From: Closterium sp. Naga37s-1
Lineage: Eukaryota; Streptophyta; Zygnematophyceae; Desmidiales; Closteriaceae
Reading direction: 5' to 3'
Assembly (NCBI GenBank): GCA_947471745.1
Contig: CANJKZ010000172.1
Coordinates: 3,700,001-3,764,000, forward strand
DNA: 64,000 bases
The notes below the pieces were generated by a model that saw nothing but the letters and a program-made list of their open reading frames with translations, was not told where the DNA came from and ran no database searches. Positions 52,337-63,745 of the stretch are shown here, piece by piece (position 1 is the first letter of the stretch; every line of letters begins with the position of its first letter). A program made the position numbers and the translations under genes.

Positions 52337-53339
52337 AAGAGAAAGGAGAGGGACGCGTCGGTAATGGACGCACCTGGGTAGGAAATAGCAGAGAATCCTA
52401 CACTAGGCACAACAAGAGAACTTAGTCTAGGTCCACACAAATAACAAGATCCAACAAAACTAGAGTCATCAGCATACATTGTACACAACGCAGATCATAT
52501 ATGAGACATGTCCATATCAAACACAGGCAAACCACGGCGCAACAAACCACGGCGCAACAGCGCAGGCTAGTTTGAGGGGGACGACGTAGACCCGAAGTGG
52601 GCGTGGAATAGGTCGTCGAGTCGGCAAAGCATAGTGCACTGGAGTGAGTGATGCGCCAACAGACGGTGCATTGCAGTGGACCAGACTGAATCTGGTACTG
52701 GCATAGACCGGTCGGGGGGGCACGCGACGCCCAGCTATCGACCCGTTACAGTGGCCAACACTCCCTGGGACAGCAGGTCCTCACTGCTGCTGGGAGACCC
52801 ACTGTTGGAGTTGTTGCTGCTGCTACGGAATCACCGTTGCACCCCCGGCATCAGCACCCCTCGTCGACCAGTACCCACAGAACTAGCGCTCCCAGCATCA
52901 GCACCCCTCGTCGTACCAGTACCTCCACCTCCTCCACAACCACGACCACCCATGCGCCGTCCCCGCCCACCAGAAGAAGTAGAGACGGCGACTTCCTCCG
53001 CTGTAGCAGGAGGCTCTGCAACAGCAGTAGAGGCAGTTGGGGTAGGGAGCTGGGGCGGAGTGCATCCCTCAATGTTGGGGGGATTACCACACCAGTGGTG
53101 GAGGCGATGGTGCGAAGCAGATCTCGATCTTAGTGAGACGAGTCTTAAGAATATCAATAGTGAGGTCCATGGGGTGCATGGCGAGGGGGGCGTTGCGGGT
53201 AGGCGCGAGGCAGTCAGGGAGGCGGGTCGCTAGGAAGTGCATGGGGGTGTGCGTAGCAAGGCGGTCAATACTGAAGCAGTGCGGAAGCTAGCGTTAAGTA
53301 AACGTAGAGATGACATGAGGAGGCGGGCAACAATAGCAT

Positions 53340-53640
53340 TTAGAGTGGGGATGGAATAGTGCAACAATAGCATTCAGACACTCCTTTGCCGTCAAAACCT
53401 GGCGAAACTGCACCTGCTTGCCTGGGGCAGGAGGCGACTGAGAGAAAGGTGCGCAGTAGTGTCACGCGATGCCCAAACCGAGTACGCAAGCAGGGCCACG
53501 TGGTGAGCCTCCCGCTCCTCCGAGGTGGGCTCAGCACTAAGGCCATGAGGACGCTCGGGAGCAGATAGCTCACCCGACACGTGGGCGTACAGGTAGACGT
53601 GGTCCTGGCGCTGGCTCTGCAAGTGGAGCTGGACGTCGAG
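53340..53640 (-). pseudogene. Copia gag remnant
   Basis: Minus-strand frames (53392-53622 and overlapping) contain a stretch resembling plant copia gag (SEEREAHHVALLAYSVWASR). Frames are broken and no zinc knuckle is seen. The region 52400-53340 between gag and protease is low-complexity (Gly/Ser/Thr-rich) and also degraded. Confidence 0.55.
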
Positions 53641-53969
53641 CAGCCATGCGTCAAAGTCGATCGCCCGCCCTCCGCATCGAGCCGCAGTATGAACTCAAAC
53701 CCCATGACAGGAGTGAGCAGGGGCGCAGTTGCACCAGATGCGAGGGGACAGCCACAAGCGGAGGAGAAGACAGGAAGCGACAGTCAGGCACAGCGGCGGG
53801 CAGCAGTTTCAGGCACGGCGGTAGGCGGAGGTGCAGGCGCGGCTGGCAGGCTTCGCAGGCGCGTGGCGGGCACAGCAACAGGGCGCAGTGGAAGGCGTGC
53901 GGCACGCGGTGGCAGGGCGCACGGAAGGCGCACGGCAAGGCACGCGGCAGGCGTACAGCAGGCGCGCAG

Positions 53970-54111
53970 TGTCAAAATGTTATTTGCTGTGTAGGCTATA
54001 GTGGGGTACTCAACAGAGAGTACAACCCTTTTAGGGTTTCCTATATGTACTCCACCTGCCTGCTAGTGCAAACTCTCTTCTACCATTCCTTCTTCTTGCC
54101 TAGTTTCAACA
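53970..54111 (+). repeat. 5' LTR of TRIM copy B
   Basis: 142 bp, TGTCAAAATG to AGTTTCAACA. Confidence 0.93.
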
Positions 54112-55218
54112 TGGTATCAGAGCAGGTCGACCCTGTCTGGTCGACCAAGATCGCTTCCGCCATCTTCCTGCCAATCGCGCGCCCCGGGAGCGTGGCGATT
54201 TCCTACCTGTCGCCCGCCCCGGGCACGCGACGATTTCCTGCCTGTCGCACGCCCCGGGCACGCGACGTTTTCTGCCTGCCGCGCGCCCTGGGCGCGCGAC
54301 GGTTTCCTGCCCGTCGCGCGCCCCGGGCGCACGGCGGATTCCTGCACGTCGCGCGCCCCATGCGCGCGACAGACCCTGCCCGTCGCACGCCCCGGGCGCA
54401 CGTCGGTTTCCTGCCCGACGCGCGCCCCGAGCGTGCGGCGGTTTTCAGCCAGCGAGCCGCCCCTGCAGCCCGCGCGTCTGCCCCTTGCAGCGCGCGCACT
54501 GCCCCTGCAGCCCGCGAGCCGCCCCTGCAGCCCGTGCGCTGCCCCTGCAGCCTGCGAGCCGCCCATGGAGTCCGCACGCTGACCCCTGCAGCCCGCGAGC
54601 CGCCTCTGCAGCCCGCGCGCCTGCCCCTGCAGCCGCGGGGCAGCTCCTACGCCGCCCCCCCGCACCCCCCCTTCTCCTTCATCTCCCTTCTGCGCGTGGG
54701 GGGGAGGGTATGGGGGTGGCGGGCGTGAGTGATCAGCTGCCGCTCCTCCTCCTCTCTCTCCCACTGCTGCAGCTGCCGCTGAGGGGGGGGGGGGGGGTGG
54801 GGGAGACGGGGGAGTGGCGCTAGGGATGCCGAGGGGTGTGAAAGGGGGTTTGGGACAATGAGAGGAGGTTGAAGGCGGGTGGTCGTCGTGAAGTCCGCAG
54901 CTCCTGTCGCCCGTGAGACCGTTGCGCCAAGGGCCTGTGTGCCAGTTGCTCCAGTCGCCCGTGGGTCAGTTGCTCTTGCCGGCGAGCAGAGCCAGTTACT
55001 CCAGTTGCCCGTGTGCCAGTTGCGCCAGTTGTTCGTGCGCCAGTTGCTCTAGTTTGCGCCGTGTGCCAGCTGCTTCAGCGGCCGCCCACCTCCTCCTCTC
55101 CTCTCCTGGTCCCTCCTCCTCCTCACTTGCCCTCTGTTTCTGCCACTAGGCTTTGCTTGTGAACTGGTCCTGCGACTGCTTGTTGTGTTGGCTATCCCCC
55201 ACTTCGCCTATGGGGGTG

Positions 55219-55360
55219 TGTCAAAATGTTATTTGCTGTGTAGGCTGTAGTGGGGTACTCAACAGAGAGTACAACCCTTTTAGGGTTTCCTATATGTACT
55301 CCACCTGCCTGCTAGTGCAAACTCTCTTCTACCATTCCTTCTCCTTGCCTAGTTTCAACA
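55219..55360 (+). repeat. 3' LTR of TRIM copy B
   Basis: 142 bp, about 98.6 percent identical to the 5' LTR (changes in GGCTATAG/GGCTGTAG and TTCTTCTTG/TTCTCCTTG). Confidence 0.93.
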
Positions 55361-55817
55361 CGCAGAAGGGCGCACGGTAGGGCGCGGCAGGCATGCAGCA
55401 GGTGCGCCACGGGCGCGGAAGGGTGCGGCAGGGTGTAGGGTAGGTGCGCGGCAGGGCGCGCAGCAGGGCATGGTAGGCGCGCGGCAGACCGCACGGCAGC
55501 TGCGTAGCAGGTCCACGGCGGGCACGTCAGGGCACACGACAGGCTTACAACAGGGCGTGCGGCATGGCGCAGCAGGGCGCGCGAGAGGCGCGTGGCAGGT
55601 AGGGCGCGGAGCACGACGGGCTTGTTACAGGGGGGCGCTAAGGGGGGGCAGCGATGGGGGCCGCTAAAACGTTGTTACGGGGGGGGGGGGGGGGGGGGGG
55701 TGATGGGAGCCGCTAAGGGGGCCGCCAAGGGAGGGATCGCTAATGGGGGCTGTGATGGCACGAGCAGCAGGGAGGTAGGATGGACGGAATCGAGGGACCT
55801 AAGCTAGCGTGATACCA

Positions 55818-55947
55818 TGTTTAACGGTAAAATGAATGATAAACGAGGGCATACAATGGGGGTATATTTATCAAACCCGTACCTTCTATAGTGAAACCTA
55901 ACCTAGCCTAGAGAATATACATGCAAATGCGTATGTGTATGTTGACA
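55818..55947 (-). repeat. 5' LTR of copia element D
   Basis: About 130 bp with TG...CA ends. It adjoins the primer site (GATACCA on the plus strand, 55811-55817) and the target-site duplication GTGGG. Confidence 0.82.
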
Positions 55948-56936
55948 GTGGGCGCGTGAAGTGAGAATGTGACACGAGATAGCCTCGGGTTCGAGGAAAT
56001 CATGGCGAGCCTAGTCTTTCAAATGTTGGGGTTGTAGATATAGCATAGAACCAGTAAAGAATGTGTATCTCAGTACAGTTGTGTTTGTGTGTTACCAGAT
56101 TCGAAGTATTCAATGAGAGCGAGCGCTTGAGTAAGCTGGCCAGATCGTCTACATCATCGACAGTGCAGGTATTCACCGTCGATCACATCTGAATCCTCCA
56201 GAAGCTCCCGCCCATGTCTTCCAATCACCTGGTCCCACTCCCGGCCCTTCCCATTTCCCGCGAAATCTAGCCCTCCAAGCTGGCAGGCCGTGATTTGAAC
56301 ACAGTGAATCTACCGTCAACTCCCGTGTGCTACGGAAGCTCTTGTTTTTGACATCCCTTGTGTCCTCCCCATCCTTACCCACCGCACCCTGACAAACACC
56401 TTCCCACCACTAGTCCACACCATCGTATCCTCCCGTACCCCTCGTGGCAATCAATATCTCCCCCACATCACCACATTTTCCTCCGTGCACTTCCCAGCCT
56501 CCCATGCCCCACTCATGCCCCAACTTCACGTCCCCTACATTTCTCCTCTCTCCCCAACCCACCATCTGTACAGGTCGTGTCCTCCTGCATAGTCGCATTT
56601 TCGGGGCATTGTCGCATTCTCCCATCCCACCCATCACATCCACATTTTTGCTTTGCGTCCTTAGTAGCTGACCAAGCGCCTCCCAGAACCTCCAAATTGT
56701 GAGGGCAACGCAACCTAAGAAAATCGTTCTAGAACAGGCGAACGATGTGGAACGATAACCGATCCGCCTCGCGCAACTCACACGCAGTCGCGCGCCGAGC
56801 CCTCGCTCGCTAGGCTAGAGCTCACATTTCCTCCTTTCAGACTTTCTGATTGAACCAGTTCAGGAGACTAACCAGAGCTTTGCGTTTCGACCGAGCAGCG
56901 GCTTTTGTACAACTTGCACTTTTCAGCCATTCAGGA
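55948..56936. other. Spacer and FtsZ2 upstream region
   Basis: After the target-site duplication no element or gene is recognised. Small frames on both strands around 56360-56780 show no family. The right part should hold the FtsZ2 promoter and 5' UTR. Confidence 0.5.
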
Positions 56937-59900
56937 ATGGCGTCTCATGTAGCCTCGTTAGGACTCCATTTGCACTGCGATCGCTCGGCCATTCACCACC
57001 CTCTCTCCTCGCCGTCGCCCCAGCTTCTTTCGTCCATTCGACCGGTGACTCTTTCCGGAGCCAAACCCCGCCATTCGCGACCTTCGCACATCTCAGTCGC
57101 GTGCTTCCCGGTAACCAGCTCACTGGGCAGGCAAAGTCGTGCGTTGCTCACGACTACCTCTTCGCACTCTCAGACGGTCCGGTTCGGCTTAACAGCGGAA
57201 ACCATGCCTGCACTTCTTCCTTCCCGCCTCTTTCTCTCCGGGGATCAGCAGTCTTTAGTAGGCGGAGCGGTTGGGAAGCAGAACCGGCCGTGCGGCGTGA
57301 AGAGGCGGGGAGCGGTGCAGGCGCGGAGCTCTTGGCGGGAGGATGGCGCGGCGGAGGGCGCGGAAGGCGCGCGGATCAAGGTGGTGGGCGTCGGGGGAGG
57401 CGGATCGAATGCGGTGAACCGCATGGTTAAGGTGAGATTGGGGGATGGGATGAAACGGGGTGAGCTGTGAGGCGGGGGGATGGGAGGCTGCCTGACTGGA
57501 TTAGGGTTAATCTTTTGGGGCATGTCGACAGTGCGACTGTTGGAAGATCGGCCATGGGGAAAAGAACGAAACCGGTGTTTGTGGGGAGAGAAGAACGCAA
57601 GCGTGGCAGGAGAGGGAGCGGTGGGTCTTTAGATTGGCCCAACTGTGCGTGGCGCTGCGATTTGGCCAGGTGATAGACATGATAAACAACAGCGTCGACT
57701 ATGGTGACCTAACAAGATGTTGCTAAATACGCGCACTCGTTGGAAACACGGTAGTGTCACATCACATGAAGTCTCAGTCTTGGAAGGTATCATTTCACAC
57801 CTTGTGTGAAAACTCCCAACTCTGTTGGCTTGTTTCTTCTCTCCTCTCTCTCTCAGCTCATGATGCTTTTCTGCACGCCACATGCACACACCAAACGTGG
57901 AAAAAGACTTTCAAACTCTCCGCCCCTCATGATGAGCCACTCTGAACCACAGAAACCACACGGAACCACATGGAACCACACAGAACCACACGGAACCAGA
58001 CGGACCAGAACAGGCTGACATTATCCAGCACAAGCCAACAGATGCCAAGAAGTAACTGCCCTTTCCGTGCCACCGTCCATCCCACGCACTGTCACCCCCT
58101 CAGCCGACCAGCACTCTGCCTTTACAAATTACCTCCTTTACTTTTCTGTCCCTCAACTCGCCCCTCTCCCCTCTTCCCCCCCCTCTCACCCCCCCTTCCT
58201 CCTTTTGTCGTTCTCTCCCTCCTTCCCCCCCTTCCCATCCTGCCTCCCTCCGTCTTTCCCTCTCTCACTCCCTCATTTTCACTCAAATCTCATCCGCGTA
58301 CGCCCATCTCCCCCATTTCCCCTTCCCCCAACCCCCACCCCTCTTCCCCCCCCATTGTTCCCCCTCCCCCCCCCCCTCCTGTCCCCCTTAGAGCGGCATG
58401 CGCGGAGTGGAGTTCTGGATAACGAACACGGACCGGCAGGCCATGGCGCTCTCGCCCGTGGACGAGCCGCACCGCCTGCAGATTGGCGGCGCGCTCACGC
58501 GCGGGCTGGGCGCGGGGGGGAAGCCCAGCATTGGGGAGCGGGCCGCGGAGGAGAGCCGCGAGGGGCTGCAGAACGCGGTCATGGGCGCGGACATGGTGTT
58601 CGTCACTGTGCGTGCGGGGGGGAGGGGGAGGGGGAGGGGGACGGGGGAAAGGGGAAGGGAGAAGGGGCAAGGGGACGGGGGAAGGGGGAAGGAAGGGGGA
58701 AGGGGGAAGGGAGACGGTGCAAGGGGGAAGGGCGACGGGGGAAGGAAGGGGGAAGGGGGAAGGAAGGGGGAAGGGGGAAGGGAGAAGGGGCAAGGGGGAA
58801 GGGGAAGGGGGAAGGAAGGGGGAATGGGGAAGGGGGAAGGAAGGAGGGGGTGGGTTGCGCTGTGAGAGTGCGCATAATCATGCCGTGAGCATAGACTTTC
58901 CCACTCCCGTACTCCTTGTGTTGCTCATCATTCAGCACTCTCCTCCTCTCCTCACACTGTTCCTAAGCTAAACCCTTTCCCAGCCATGTCTGAACTTCCC
59001 CTCCCTCACTCACCCTCGTGCTACTCTTCCTCTTCCCCCACCCATCCCCCAATTTATCACTACCTCGCTCTCCATCCCTCCCCACCCCTCCCCACCCCTT
59101 CCCGCCCCTTTTTCAACCCTCCCTCACCCCCTCCACGTCCATCCCTTCTCCCCCTGTCCATTCCCATCCGCCACCTTGTCCCCCTTTCCCCACCCACTTC
59201 CCCCACCCTCCCCCCCACCTTTCAGGCGGGCATGGGGGGCGGAACGGGCAGCGGGGCAGCGCCAGTCGTGGCAGAAATCGCGCAAGCCCTCGGTATACTC
59301 ACAGTGGGCATAGTCACACTCCCGTTCACCTTCGAGGGGCAGCGGCGGCGCGTGCAAGCCTTAGACGCAGTAGCAGCTCTGAGGCAGCACGTGGATGCGC
59401 TGATTGTGATCCCCAACGACCGTCTTCTGGAGGCTGTGGATAAGAGCACGCCTATCAACGAGGCGTTCACTCTCGCGGATGATGTGCTGAGGCAAGGCGT
59501 GCGTGGCATATCCGATATCATTCAGGTGCGTGCCTGGCACAGCAAACCACAGGTGCTGGTTGTGTTGTGGGTAGGGATTTGGATGTTTTCTGAGCAAACT
59601 CATGCTCCAATGTGAACCGTTAACTCATTACTGGCTGTAGCTATTCTCCCCCTTTCCACCCCACCTACCCCCCCCTGCCCTGCCCCGCCCTCTCTCCCCC
59701 ATCTCCCTCCTTCCCCCCACAAATTGGTGCAATATGAATGGGGCGTGGTGGAGTGCCACCTCTGCGTGGCTTGATCCCCGTGTGTACCCGTCTCCATGAC
59801 TCCATCCGTCCCTCCTCCCCCCTCTCGTTTTCCCATTCCCCCAACCCGTCCTTCATCTCCTCCCCCTTGCCAACCCCTCAGGTTCCTGGGCTAGTGAATG

Positions 59901-61597
59901 TGGACTTTGCTGACGTCAGGGCAGTCATGGCCAATGCCGGCCCATCCCTCATGGGCGTCGGCGTTGCGCAAGGTACATCCATGCACTCATGGGCCCATGC
60001 GCCCATGCGCCCATGCATCCATGCACCCATGCGTCCATACACCCATGCATCCATGCACCCATGCACCCATGCACGCATGCACCCATGCACCCATACCATG
60101 CATCCACTCACCCATAGATACATACCATGCATCCACTCACTCATGAATTCATACCATGCATCCACTCACCCATGCATCCATACGCCCATGCATCCATGCA
60201 CCTATGCACTTGTGAATCCATGGGATGCTAATTCCAGGTCTCGGTTATCCCGCTTTCTACATGGTGCACATATGATTCCTCCCCACCCTTCCCCCCCCTC
60301 TTCTATTTGGCTGCCCCCCTGTACACTTCTGTCCCCCCCCGTACACTTCTGTGCCCCCCCTCTCCATTTACGAACCATCTCACTCCAACCGTCTCCCTGT
60401 CATTCCAGATCCCATCACCCCTCCATGCCATCCCATCCCATCCCATCCCATCCCATCCCATCCCAATTCACTCCAATCTTACCCATCCACGCCTCCTCTG
60501 CGCCCCCCCCCATGACAACACACCATTACCCTGCAGGCAAGGACAGGGCGCGCAAGGCAGCACTGGGGGCGATCCACTCGCCGCTGCTGGAAGTGAGCAT
60601 AGAGCGCGCCACTGGCATTGTGTGGAACATCACAGGACCCCCCGACATGACTCTTCTCGAGGTGAGCTCCTGTCTGCCCTCCCTCACTCCATGCTTTCAA
60701 GTCCCCACCCGTCCTCACACCTTCTCGCATCCTCTCACTTACCCTTCGTTCCATCCGTCCTGCCTTCCCCCTCCCCACGCCCCTTTTCTCCCGCCCTCCT
60801 CCCCCCTCCCCCCTCCCCCGTCCGCTGCAGGTGAACGAGGCAGCGCAGGAGATTCACCAGCTCGTGCATCCAGATGCCAACCTTATCTTCGGTGCTGTTG
60901 TCGATGAATCCATGGCACCCAATGTACGTCCCCCAATGCCACCCATGCCCGCCGTGAACTGATGCCTGCTCCCACCCATCCATGCATGCTCACCGACGCT
61001 CGCACGCACACATACACATTCTCTCACGCACACATGCACACTCTGCATACAGTCTTCCTAGCCGCCTCCCTCATCGCACACGTCTCCCCTCGCCCTCATC
61101 GTTGCTCCTTGCTTATCTCATTTACCCCACTGCAGGTCAGCATCACTCTCATCGCAACCGGCCTCAAAGAACCAGGCACGCAAGTGAGTCCAACCTTACC
61201 CCACCCTCCCTCCCCTCCCCCTCGCTCCATGCATCCCCACTTGCTTATGCGTTTTCTCCCCAGAGTTCGCCGTTTGCCAAAACATGAAGTAAATGATGAC
61301 ATAAGCTCGGCATTTCCCTGTCCTGCCCTTGAGTTATCACTTTCAAACTCAAGCTCTCCTTTTCCCCCGCCGCCCTCTCCCTCTCCCCTCACCCTTCCCG
61401 TTTCGCCCTCACAACTTGACATGTCCCCACAGCCTGAGCTTCCAGCAGCAGCAAGGGTGCTAGGAAGCCGAATGCCCTTCCCCTCACAGCAGCAGCAGCA
61501 GCCCCCATACAGTCCGCCACTCCCTCAACAGCAGCCAGGGCCCTCCTCCCCTCCCCCCATCCCTGACTTTCTCCGACGACGGTCCCGAGGCCTCTGA
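56937..61597 (+). CDS. FTSZ2: Plastid division protein FtsZ2, 8 exons
   Basis: Tubulin-like GTPase that forms the stromal Z-ring for chloroplast division. Exons: 56937-57431, 58392-58607, 59226-59525, 59882-59972, 60537-60661, 60831-60923, 61136-61183, 61433-61597; phases fit, 510 residues. The first 140 or so residues are Ser/Arg-rich, like a plastid transit peptide. Then come [44 protein letters not shown], the GTP-binding signature [12 protein letters not shown] (about 239-250), [50 protein letters not shown] and [10 protein letters not shown]. The C-terminal IPDFLRRR matches the FtsZ2 motif that binds ARC6, which FtsZ1 lacks, so FtsZ2 is preferred. A Gln/Pro-rich stretch precedes it. The ATG at 56937 was chosen as the first in frame. 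Confidence 0.94.
58614..58852. repeat. GGGGGAAGGAA-type purine repeat in FtsZ2 intron 2
   Basis: About 240 bp of pure G/A sequence in irregular GGGGGAAGGAAG units begin right after the exon 2 donor. Introns 3-6 are by contrast C/T-rich on the same strand. Confidence 0.9.
59985..60215. repeat. CCATGCAC-type minisatellite in FtsZ2 intron 4
   Basis: Degenerate CCCATGCA, CCATGCAC and CATACCATGCATCCACTCAC units. Downstream in the same intron (60426-60468) are eight to nine tandem CCCAT units. Confidence 0.88.
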
Positions 61598-62133
61598 GGC
61601 TGCTCAGCACACACTCTGCACACTCCACACTCGCAGCACACTCCACACTCTAAATGGCGTTTTCTCTTAAGGTTAGGTTTTGGAAACGGGTCTGTAAGCC
61701 TGGCCAACAGGGTCCTTTATTGCTGGTGCGGCCGGTGCTGGGCGCCGAAGGGTGTGGTATTTAAGGGTGTAAGGTCCTACAGTGCTATGCAGTAGCTAGG
61801 TAGGTAGTGGGTAGGTGGGTGCCTTCTACCCACAGTTTTTTAGAGGGAGGTCAGTGTATGTAGGTCTGTGGTGCTGGGAGGTATGATGGTCTGTGGATAC
61901 TCGTGGAGGCCTAGGGATTTTGTAGACTGCTTGGAGAACTCTCAAATGGGGTTACTGTTGAATGGTGCCTTCTAGTGCGGGTCAGCAAATATTCCCTGGT
62001 CTCTTCCTCTCATCCTCTTCCTGTCACTTCCTCGTAGCCTTCTTGTCCTTCCCTCTGCTGCTTATCCCTCATCTTCTTGCTGCAACACCTTCTGCTTGCC
62101 CCAGCAATTCCTCATTTCTGGGGCCGGAGGAGG
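61598..62133. other. FtsZ2 3' flank
   Basis: Presumed 3' UTR and spacer. No further gene is seen. Confidence 0.5.
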
Positions 62134-62730
62134 CAGGGCTGACTTTATCAGACTAAAATAGTCTGATTGTCTGAAATCTCAGGGTATTTTCCTACGGATC
62201 CTGATTTTTCAGACTTGTAAGATTTTCAAACATGAGTGCCTCAGACTTACTTGGTTTTGGATCCTGAGATTTTCAGAGTACTGACTTAGCCGATAATGGG
62301 TCTTCATACTACAGGGAGTACGGATCCTGAAATGTGGATCTGTGACTTCTACGTACATTCCGCTACGTCATATGTTGCCAGTGTACGAACACACTTCATG
62401 GCGCTGTCACGCGCAGAATCTGTCCTTGGCAACTTTTGCCACCCTTTTCCCTTAGAAATCTGCCAGCTTGGCTCACTCTTCCACTCACGCGGGACCATCA
62501 CTGCAGCTACGCGGTGTCAGCGAGGGAAGCTGGTTAGCGTTGCGCCCCACGTGCTACATTTGTGGCAGTACTGTACTGCAGTGGTTGTAGTGTGTTCTGA
62601 GTACTTCAGACTTGTGTTTTTGCGGAACCTGAAAAATCAGAGTGGCCATTCTCTGGGAAATATGCCTCAGACTAAAAATTTTCAGAGCCCCCAGAACATC
62701 AGACTGGATTTTTTTGAATAGTCAGCCCTG
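62134..62730. mobile_element. hAT-type MITE, 597 bp
   Basis: Terminal inverted repeats CAGGGCTGACT (62134-62144) and AGTCAGCCCTG (62720-62730) are flanked by a perfect 8-bp target-site duplication GGAGGAGG (62126-62133 and 62731-62738). CAGGG ends with 8-bp duplications are typical of hAT elements. The interior has many TCAGACT and GATCCTGA motifs and no transposase; the 141-codon frame inside it is not a recognised protein. Confidence 0.9.
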
Positions 62731-62738
62731 GGAGGAGG

Positions 62739-63745
62739 AGAAAGCTTTGTGCCTTTGATTCAGTTATGATTGTGCGAGCTTGGTGCGTGTTCCATGACCT
62801 AGACGTAAAGCGTTTGTATGTAACAAAACCGACTGAAGCTGTACACTTCTACATTCCTAGACGGCATCGTCCTTAGGTAGTCATGTGTGACCGATTGCAC
62901 AGTGAGAACATTGATGTTTTAATCACAATACAGCACAAACAATGAGCAATGACCTTTTCGCAATGACCAGTATTTCTCCCCACTTTGCTATGCCTACCGG
63001 TACCGGTACTTGTTGTAGTCCCTGTTGCTTAAGCAAAGGTGATAAGCAGCTAATCATGATATAAGGATGCTGCCTGCAACAAGCACGGGGAACAAGGTAA
63101 AAAGGAAATGGAGTTTTTAAACAAAAAGGCCATGTAAGGAAGTTACACACTTGCACCAACCTGGTGAGACCGTGGGCTGGGAAAGTGAGAAAGTCCTGTA
63201 CGAGGCACTTACAACAAACGTCTCAGCTCAACCATACTGACAGGAAGCCATGTGGCATGGATGTTTGGGTAAAGGCATCAAGCTACTAACTAGCCAAGTA
63301 GCTAGCGACAAGCTTGTGGCACGCTTGTAACTCGGCATAAACCTAGCAAGCTCAGTCTGACATAGATTAAGCCAATCATTCACGACACTTGCAAATTGAG
63401 GGAAGGATCAGATGAACGAGTTGGCAAAACGTGGACCAAAACACGTGATTCATGGCTCTATGCAGCCAAGTCGCCACCCAATCGCACCTAGTCACCGAAA
63501 CCCTAATTGATCGATACGACCTAAGATTTCTCGTGAGCCACCCACCTCACGAACGAGTTTCGTTACTGAAAAAGTCGGAACTCTAAATGGCCTCGGCTGA
63601 GCAGATCGGCAACAATACGTGGCGACAACATCGCACAACGCAACGGTGGAAAGGAGGACGCAGCCTCAACGCAAAGCAAGCTAGAACGGCTGTGACTTAC
63701 TCGCTGGTAACCCGCCATTCGCACCACCGCATCGCTGCGCCGCGC
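62739..63745. other. Spacer and 3' region of the rightmost gene
   Basis: No second gene is seen. A 78-codon minus frame at 62923-63159 has no recognisable family. The last few hundred bases may be 3' UTR or intron of the minus-strand gene at the edge. Confidence 0.45.

Larger units (their letters stand above)
53970..55360 (+). mobile_element. TRIM-like short LTR retroelement, copy B, complete, nested in element D
   Basis: A 1,391-bp element. The 5' LTR 53970-54111 and 3' LTR 55219-55360 are each 142 bp with only two differences. A perfect 5-bp target-site duplication CGCAG lies at 53965-53969 and 55361-55365. The primer-binding site TGGTATCAGAGC (54112-54123) is an exact match to the initiator-Met tRNA type. 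The interior starts with a frame reading VSEQVDPVWSTK and continues as an Arg/Ala/Pro-rich repeat for about 200 codons; no retroviral domain is seen. A G-rich tract (TATGGGGGTG) precedes the 3' LTR. Same family as 46331-47759 and 1-753. Confidence 0.94.
49850..55947 (-). mobile_element. Old Ty1/copia element D with nested TRIM copy B
   Basis: Read on the minus strand. The 5' LTR is at the right (55818-55947) and the 3' LTR at the left (49850-49975), about 130 and 126 bp and roughly 80 percent alike. A perfect 5-bp target-site duplication GTGGG (49845-49849 and 55948-55952) flanks the whole. A primer-binding site TGGTATCA adjoins the 5' LTR. Gag-, protease- and integrase-like remnants follow from right to left, then a Pro/Gly/Ala-rich linker. 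No reverse transcriptase or RNase H is found before the 3' LTR, so the element has an internal deletion. TRIM copy B (53970-55360) is inserted near its gag end. Confidence 0.85.
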
